Part shown: one piece after another, positions 57,605-64,000 of the stretch
Numbering within the stretch: the stretch's first letter is position 1
Layout: every line of letters starts with the position of its first letter
Origin: Acanthochlamys bracteata
Lineage: Eukaryota > Streptophyta > Magnoliopsida > Pandanales > Velloziaceae
Reading direction: 5' to 3'
DNA length: 64,000 nt
NCBI GenBank assembly: GCA_019914995.1
Contig: CM034137.1
Coordinates: 992,001-1,056,000 of the forward strand
Position numbers and translations under genes: made by a program
The notes under the pieces: generated by a model
Seen by the model: only the letters and a program-made list of their open reading frames with translations
Databases searched by the model: none
Told to the model about the DNA's origin: nothing

Positions 57605-58965
57605 AAATAAAAAAAATTTGGTGCTGATGTCGACTAATAATTAATAACTAAATAAAAAAATAATACTAGTTCATCTTAAAACGCTAAATAATTATTTTTC
57701 TTTGATGTTGACTAATAATTAATAATTAAAAAAAAAGAATAAAACTACATACTGCTAATACTTATTTTGCAGCATTGCATCCGTCTCACTGCAACCCTAT
57801 AGTATATATCAACAATGCTCTAAAACGTAACTTCAGTAACACTCGCTGTATAGAAAACCTCTTAACTTTGTAACTTCAGTATTCACAGGCTGCATTGCTA
57901 TTCTCAATCTAAAATTAATAAGTAGCTACTGTTTTAAGGGTTGTTTTACCAACAAAATGTGAAGTATTCCTCTCTGTATGTGAGTTGATGTAGCGATATT
58001 GGTGTTGGAATTGATCGCGACCACATTATTACTAAGATCGCTTGTAAGTGTTTATATAAAAAAAAAATTATTTTATTTAAAAAAACAAATTATTTTTTTA
58101 TTTATAAAAATCAATAATAAAATAATTTATAATATAAAATTTTTACATTTTTTAAATTTTGCAAATAAATAAAATTTATTTAAAATAAAAAGTACAACCA
58201 AACGATTTCTAGAATTTGTCAGTTGCCTGCCTATAGGCCCTATACATCACTAATTTACTTAAATAGCTCGTGGTAGTTAAGGTAACACGCTATCCCAATT
58301 ATTCAAGCCTTAAAGATAAAGCGCGTTTGTTAGTTTATTTTAAAAATTGGTTATTAGTTTTTTTATTTTATATTTTTTAATATATATTTTATAAATAAAA
58401 ATTTATTTAAAAATTTAGAAAATATAAAAAAATTCTAAAAAATGAGATATTTTTATTATATATTTTTATTATTTTTCTAAAATAAAAAATAAAACTTATT
58501 TTTAAAAAAATAAAAATATTTTTTATTTTAAAAAAATTTTATTTTATAAATACTTTCAAACGCTCTCATAATCAAATGAGTTCATGGATGTTTGAAAAAG
58601 CTTTTTTTTTAGTATAATTTTTTAGTTTATATTTTTATAAAATTTTTGAATATTTTTATAAAAATTTTAAATTTTAAAAAAATATAAAATTTTTACATCA
58701 TAAATTTTTATTATTTTATAAACCAAAATTTATTTCAAATATTTCAAATATAAAATTTTTTTTTTAATAGCAATTTCAAATATACTCTCACTATCTCAAG
58801 TCTATTCAAGCATCTCAACTTTCAAAGAACTATTCTGATCCTGAAAAAAGAAGTGTATTCCTAGAAAGAAATGAAATGTCAAGCACGCATCGCGATCTCA
58901 GCAGTCGGTAGGATTTAAAATATTCGAGAATGCAACTTCGTGGAAGTTTCGTGAAAGCTTCGTGT
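57605..58965 (-). repeat. Upstream segment of copy E, paralogous to 50178-51720
   Basis: Same ordered blocks as listed for the copy C segment. Differences include absence of the TRIM-like fossil, an extra CTCACTGCAACCCTATAG stretch near 57786 and MITE insertions at 58322-58571 and possibly 58590-58790. The two segments are readily alignable by eye outside the insertions. Confidence 0.85.
58322..58571. mobile_element. AT-rich MITE copy in the copy E upstream segment
   Basis: It begins GCGCGTTTGTTAGTTTATT and ends ACTTTCAAACGCTC, inverted ends of the GCGTTTGG family, with the core in the orientation of the 25398 copy. It is absent from the paralogous segment near 51500, where the flanking words TTATTCAAGACTTGAAG and CAAGTCTATTCAAGCAT are almost adjacent. 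A second A/T-only block at 58590-58790 may be another insertion. Confidence 0.65.
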
Positions 58966-61900
58966 TCGTCAGCTCTTTATCAAACAAAAACAGCGACAAA
59001 GCAGAATGGTAATTCACTATTAAGTAGTTTTCAATGCTCTAATTTTCCTATGAACTGCATTCGTAGAATGACACGGAAACAACTCGGTGTTTAACATCGA
59101 CAAGCTAACACCAGATCGTTGTCCAGCTAGGGAATGAGATCACTGCTGACGACATTTGTTTGATTTTCTATTAAAAGCGAAGTCTTCGTTGGAAGAGAAC
59201 AGCTATCAGCTAGAAATGTCATCAAATGCGTGGAACTTTCGATATTGCCAATTAATAATCGAAGACGTCAACGAAGTCGTTGTTGTTTGTTGAAGGAAGT
59301 AATCGTTCAGAAACTTCCTGCCGGTTTCAACAACCACGCCACCGTAGAAATTTATGCTTTTACGCATGAGCAGCTGCTTTAACACTTATCGATAACATCA
59401 ACCTCTGCACCTATTGCCGCCGTTGAGTTGTTTGATATACGGAGAAACTTTTCAGCTGTTTATCTACGTTTTTGCCCCTAGTTGTCTAGCTTTACTTAGT
59501 TGAAGTGTATCAGAAGTAGCATAGGTTAAGAGCTCCGGCGACAGAGAACGTCGTCGGACAAAACGAGAAGTTTATCGTCTGAAGACCGGAGAAACAGCAC
59601 GAATGTATGTGGCCTCCAATCCTGTGCAAAACAGGCTTATTGTTTGAATTTAAGGTGTTGTTTACGGAAGACAGATGAGGAAAGGGAATGTTTCGATGGA
59701 TAATAATAGTAGGAAGCAATTGATTATCACTCCAGATGAAAATTCTATCATGAATAATTCAATTTAAAGCACTAAAGGGTGTATTAGTTAGAATAGCTGT
59801 GTCGTACCTTATGAACGACACGAACTCGATTAGCGACGAAGTTATAAAGATATTTCTTTCGAGAAATGATTTAGGGAACGTTAGGTTATTAATTTTCAAT
59901 AATTTATTATTTTAAATAAATATTTTAATTTAGAGTATTAATTTTCAATGAAAATTTTCGATTTCTGATCCTATAAAGAATTCGATTTTTATAGTATGGA
60001 TAAAAAAATCAAACTTTTAAACTTTTTATATCTAAAATATTTAATATTTTTATATTAAACTCATTTTTTTAAAAAAATTTGAAATACCTTCAATTGAAAA
60101 GAATTTTATTTATAAAATATTTTTAAACGAATTAAGCTCTCCTTTCCAGCTTTAACATACCTGCTCAGCTTTCAAGTTCTTTCAGTAATCCATATTAAAT
60201 TAATTCTTTCAATTGAAAAGAAGAGCCAACTTATCTCTCTAATGTTTTCTCCAAAAATCTTATTCGGATAGTTTTCACATGTTGCAACAAAGCCACACAC
60301 CCATATGGACGGAACGGTAGTAGCCTAGGCAATACTTAAAGATGTAGTTTAGTTACACAATATTTATTTTTTACCAAAATTTGAGTTCGAACTAATTTTG
60401 TTATATTTTAATTTACTTAAAACTCTTTTAAACTTACGTCCAGCCTATTTCTTACGGTTCAATTTGACGGAATTTTATTTTACGAATCTCATTATAATCA
60501 ATTAAAGCACACTCTTAAAACTTTTTAATTAGAATTATTTTAGGTAATTAGGGTTGAAGGATCGATTGTGGAGTGAGCACTGAGCAGTTGCAGAAGCACA
60601 CATTCTTGTGCAGCAGTCGGTAGGTTGCTACATGTGAGGCGGCACAAGCTACAGAAGTAGCAATGCGATACGACGTGTAAGAGTTATTGTATATGAGATG
60701 TGTAGAGCTACGGATAAAGGAGTAGATTGCCATTGTGTTGTATATGTGCTTATAAAAATTCATTATATTGTTTATAATTGAGTGTGTAAAGAACATTTTG
60801 TCCTTGTTTTAATAGGATGGATGATATAACTTAATATTGATAGTGGATTTTATCGTACCATTCTTGAATTTTTTCTAAAATTTGTGAGAGTTTTCTCACA
60901 TAAATATCTATAATTATCTTATTTTTTTATTATCATTTATTTGTTGCAAGATATTTGGTATTTTGTTGAGCTAGTTATGAGTGATTCTGATTTCAAATTA
61001 GTTCCAAATTATTCCGTTCATAACAAATAGTCCGAATCTGAGATTTTAAATAATAATGAAATATGATATCAAGAATGTGGCAATCTATGCTTCTTTGGTT
61101 GATTTACTCTGAAGTGTCGAATTTTAGATTGATGGGAAGCAAGTATAGCAGGAAGCAAGCTCCATGTAGCAGCTTACAGAGAGAGCTCGAGTTCGAAATA
61201 GTGGTAGTTAAAATCAGTTCATTGAAATAGCCTGTGACATTAATAGTAGTTGGTGGAAACTTAATATTTCAGTAATAGTAGTGGTTATTGAGTCAGAATC
61301 AGAGTCGGCCAGGCAGATGCAGGAGACGGTTACATGAACTGTAGATATGTGACAATAGCTATGTTTTAGCAGGTTATAAGCGTCCGATATAGTTGCTGCA
61401 TTTTCGCAAATGATAGGCTACAGACGGTAGCCATATTATGTATTAATTTTGGATCTTTGGAGCATGTAACGTGGAAGTTAAAGGGGTACTAATTAAGTCC
61501 ACTATCTTAGAAAGTAATTGTCCATACAGGTGTTCTTAAAATGGCATACATCGCACTTTATAGAAGGTTTGGATTCTCCAACGAACAAAAATAAGTAAAG
61601 TAAAACTTTTCAGAATAAATCTCAGGGAGAAGTCTTAAGACATGCCAATATTTGAGACTAAAAATTTGTTTCTATAAAGAGTATTGCTTAAAAGATGAGA
61701 TACCAAAATTTATTAATTCTCATATATATATGTGTGTTCGTGGGTGTAAATATAAACACTTCGAGTTGCGTGCTTGGTATATGCGTACTACGCATTCCAT
61801 AGAGACGGATGTTACATTTCAATTGTGTATGCATGCTGCGAGTCATACCCTCATGCACGGTATACATTGACGTACACATACATGAGCGTATATATATAAC

Positions 61901-62656
61901 TTAGAGACATATGATATAGATATATGTTATATGTATTTATTATATATATGTATACATGTATGTGGATGACCCAAAAAGATATGTATAATCAGATTTACAT
62001 ATATGGATGCGTGGATGACCTAGAGAATATGTTATATGTTACATATATAATATTATACGTATGTATGTTGTGAATATGTGGATATAATATAGGTGCAGGC
62101 ATGGAATTAACATGTTCATGTCATCCTCTCACGCATCCTTAATAGATTGGGCATTCAAATAGTAAATCAACAAAATAAGGTTAGGGTGTTGTGTGCTACA
62201 TATCATACGTCGTAATTTTCTAATAAAGATTAGGTCAGTATGTGGTAATTTAGAGTTTCATAGGATCTGATCCGCTTTATTGTTGCATCTCTGACATATA
62301 GAAAAATGGTGATAAAATAATTAAGTAATATTTTTATCTTATTCAAACTGTGTTCATGGTTTTTTTATTTTTTTTGGCTTTTCCTAGTCATTGTAAAGAT
62401 GAGATGCGGTGGGCCAACTTTTGTGAATTGAAGTGATTTGAAGAGCGTATAACTCTCACGTATATGGCTCTGTAACTTTAGGAACTTGTTTTCTAATGCT
62501 ATCTATATTTTTGGGTTATATTTATTTTTATTTTAAATTTTTATTGGTTTGGACGGCTATGAGCAGGCAGTAGCAATTGTGTTTGATTATTTGGTATGTC
62601 TGTTTTATTTCTTAGTTAGGTATTTGATATGTTGAAATTTCGAATTTATATATGGG
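58966..62656. other. Unassigned region downstream of the cluster
   Basis: Positions 58966-59760 are unusually balanced in base composition for this window and non-repetitive, yet no exon chain or known protein is visible on either strand. Positions 59880-60130 are A/T-rich. Positions 60540-61500 are of mixed composition with no long ORF. Positions 61720-62110 contain many TATATATGT and GTATGTATG-like words and a GTGGATGACC word at 61961 and 62010. No gene can be supported. Confidence 0.45.
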
Positions 62657-63074
62657 GAGAGATAGGAACACTATTTTTTTAAATGCACTTTCGGACACTC
62701 GCTCTTTAGTTTATGACCGGAATAATTTCTAAATTCTATTTTTATTATTGAATATGAAGAACTATGAGTTAAAAATATACTCATAAAATTTCAGCTTAAT
62801 CTGACCACAAATTTATCTCCATCCAGTCATTTGATCAAGATGACAAAAAATAAAAAATAATTTAAAAATATATATTATATCATTTCTATCTTATTGATCA
62901 AATGACTAAATAGAGATAAATTTATGGTCTGATGGAGCTGAATTTTGTAAATATATTTCTAAATTATAGTTCTTCATATCCAACGATGAACATTGAATTG
63001 AACGTCACTTCGACTATAAATCAGAAAAAGAGTGCCCGAAAAATCTCTAAAAAGAGAGTGCCACTATATCTCTC
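62657..63074. mobile_element. Foldback/MITE-like element with ~190-bp inverted arms
   Basis: The left arm starts GAGAGATAGGAACACT and the right arm, inverted, starts GAGAGATATAGTGGCACT. The similarity runs inward through CACTTTCGG/TTTTCGGGCACT, ATATGAAGAACTAT, AAATTTATCTC and AGTCATTTGATCAA to about 62845 on the left and 62890 on the right, leaving a short A/T spacer. A transcript would fold into a long imperfect hairpin. No clear target duplication was seen, so the superfamily (Mutator-like or foldback) is open. Confidence 0.75.
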
Positions 63075-63166
63075 ATTTATCTATTAGTTATTTATTTGTA
63101 TTATAAGTCTACAAATATTTTCTCCAAATTGAAAAGGAGAAGTTTTGTTGAAATTTTAAAAGATTC

Positions 63167-63366
63167 GGCAAGTGTTTACTTTAGATTTAGTTTAGAATAT
63201 TTATTAACACATTAGACACATTTTTAATATAATAAATAAAAATTTTAAAATAAAAATTTTCAGTTAAAATTTATTTTTTATTTAATTTTAAATTTTATTT
63301 TTAATACAATAAATGTATATTTTATATTTTATTTTTTATTTGAATTTACTTTTAGATAAACACGCC
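63167..63366. mobile_element. Decayed Tourist/PIF-type MITE, relative of 55873-56120
   Basis: The left end GGCAAGTGTTTACTTTAGA and the right end TTTTAGATAAACACGCC form inverted repeats around GTGTTTA. The interior is A/T-rich. It lies about 340 bp upstream of the NOL9-type start codon. Confidence 0.55.
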
Positions 63367-63708
63367 ATTGCTGGCTAAACCGTAGGCAAGGTCAAGATTG
63401 GGTCTTCCTGGGTTTGATTAGGTTGGTGCGGTGAAGGCTAAAAAGATTGGGCCGTGACATTTGCAAAGTCAAACAATTGCCGTGTGGATTTCTTAGCTGT
63501 CAAACTTAGAATTTGGCGCCCATTAGTTTATGAGTTGGGCCGTCTCCCATATGTGGAAACCTCAGAGAGGAAATTGGTTTTAAGTTGGGCTTTAGCCTAT
63601 TTGTCTGATTTTGTCCACAGAATTGAAGCGAGGAAGAGACGGTTTAGCGAGCAGGTGAGAACAAGAAAATTCGGAACAATCAACGGCTCCATTGGCCTTC
63701 TTCTCGTG

Positions 63709-63881
63709 ATGATGGGCGGCGCTCCGGCCGCAGAAGTGATCATCCCACCAGAGTGGATGGAGGCGGCGGACGCTATTTCTCGTCGCTCCCTTACCTTCCC
63801 GCCGGTGGTTCTAATCTGCGGGCCTAAGAACAGTGGCAAGTCTACCTTCTCTCGCCACCTCCTTAACACTCTCTTGCAAAG
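63709..63881 (+). CDS. NOL9/GRC3-type polynucleotide 5'-hydroxyl-kinase, first exon (gene runs off the window)
   Basis: The ATG at 63709 (a second follows directly) opens MMGGAPAAEVIIPPEWMEAA, then PPVVLICGPKNSGKSTFSRHLLNTLLQR. The P-loop GPKNSGKST and its surroundings match the N-terminus of plant NOL9 homologues. A donor lies after AAAG at 63881 (CAAAG|GTTCTC) in the position where the family continues to the next exon. Known role of the family: an RNA 5'-kinase in pre-rRNA processing in the nucleolus. The ORF is open upstream to 63454, but that part does not resemble the family and is taken as leader. Only about 57 codons are in the window. Confidence 0.8.
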
Positions 63882-64000
63882 GTTCTCTTCTTCTATTGTC
63901 TCCACTCTTTCATATTCATTCTATAGAACATCCATTAAATTAAAACTTTTCAATGAGATAGTAATGACTTGTTGTTGACTTGTTGATTTGTTGTTGTATT

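Noticed and set aside
61652-61879. ORFs on both strands near 61.7 kb
   Set aside because: They overlap each other on opposite strands in sequence full of TATATGTG-type words. There is no evidence of coding.
63454-63708. In-frame extension upstream of the NOL9-type ATG
   Set aside because: It is open by chance and unlike NOL9 homologues, whose N-terminus matches from the ATG at 63709 on. The sequence just upstream is more likely leader.

Overview
This window is nuclear DNA from a flowering plant, most likely a eudicot. The genes have short exons, GT-AG introns and AT-rich introns and spacers. They include plant-specific families (MPH1, CIP111, NPF transporters, PAS/LOV photoreceptors), and small DNA transposons are dense between them. 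The species cannot be named from the sequence.

Layout. (1) 146-1653 (+): an MPH1-like thylakoid protein. (2) 2406-9872 (-): a complete ten-exon CIP111-type AAA ATPase, convergent with MPH1. (3) 10965-18635: a 7.7-kb PIF/Harbinger DNA transposon between the divergent CIP111 and Rab7 genes. It has a Myb/SANT-like ORF1, a DDE transposase that has lost its start codon and gained a stop, and a long leader region filled with roughly 180-bp and 50-bp tandem repeats. (4) 19072-22943 (+): a seven-exon Rab7-type GTPase, closest to RABG2. (5) 22944-30431: gene-free AT-rich DNA with MITEs. (6) 30432-34937 (+): an NPF4-type transporter. (7) 35485-38320 (-): a decayed PAS/LOV (PLP) photoreceptor gene. (8) 41148-57222: a cluster of five members of a small four-helix membrane protein family (tentatively DUF6490). 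Two lie on the plus strand and three on the minus strand. One is a fused double unit and one is frameshifted. (9) 57.3-63.7 kb: mostly unassigned AT-rich DNA with MITEs and a 418-bp hairpin element. (10) From 63709 (+): the first exon of a NOL9/GRC3-type polynucleotide kinase, running off the window.

The most interesting region is the membrane-protein cluster. A roughly 1.5-kb upstream segment is shared by two of the minus-strand copies (C and E). In each copy a different mobile element sits beside the TATA box: a 3-kb LTR fossil between TATA box and start codon in copy C, and a MITE immediately upstream of the TATA box in copy E. A MITE also sits about 95 bp upstream of copy D. The second highlight is the Harbinger element, whose leader holds a nested satellite-like array.

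All exon boundaries were placed by eye from splice consensus, reading phase and remembered family alignments. No database search was run.
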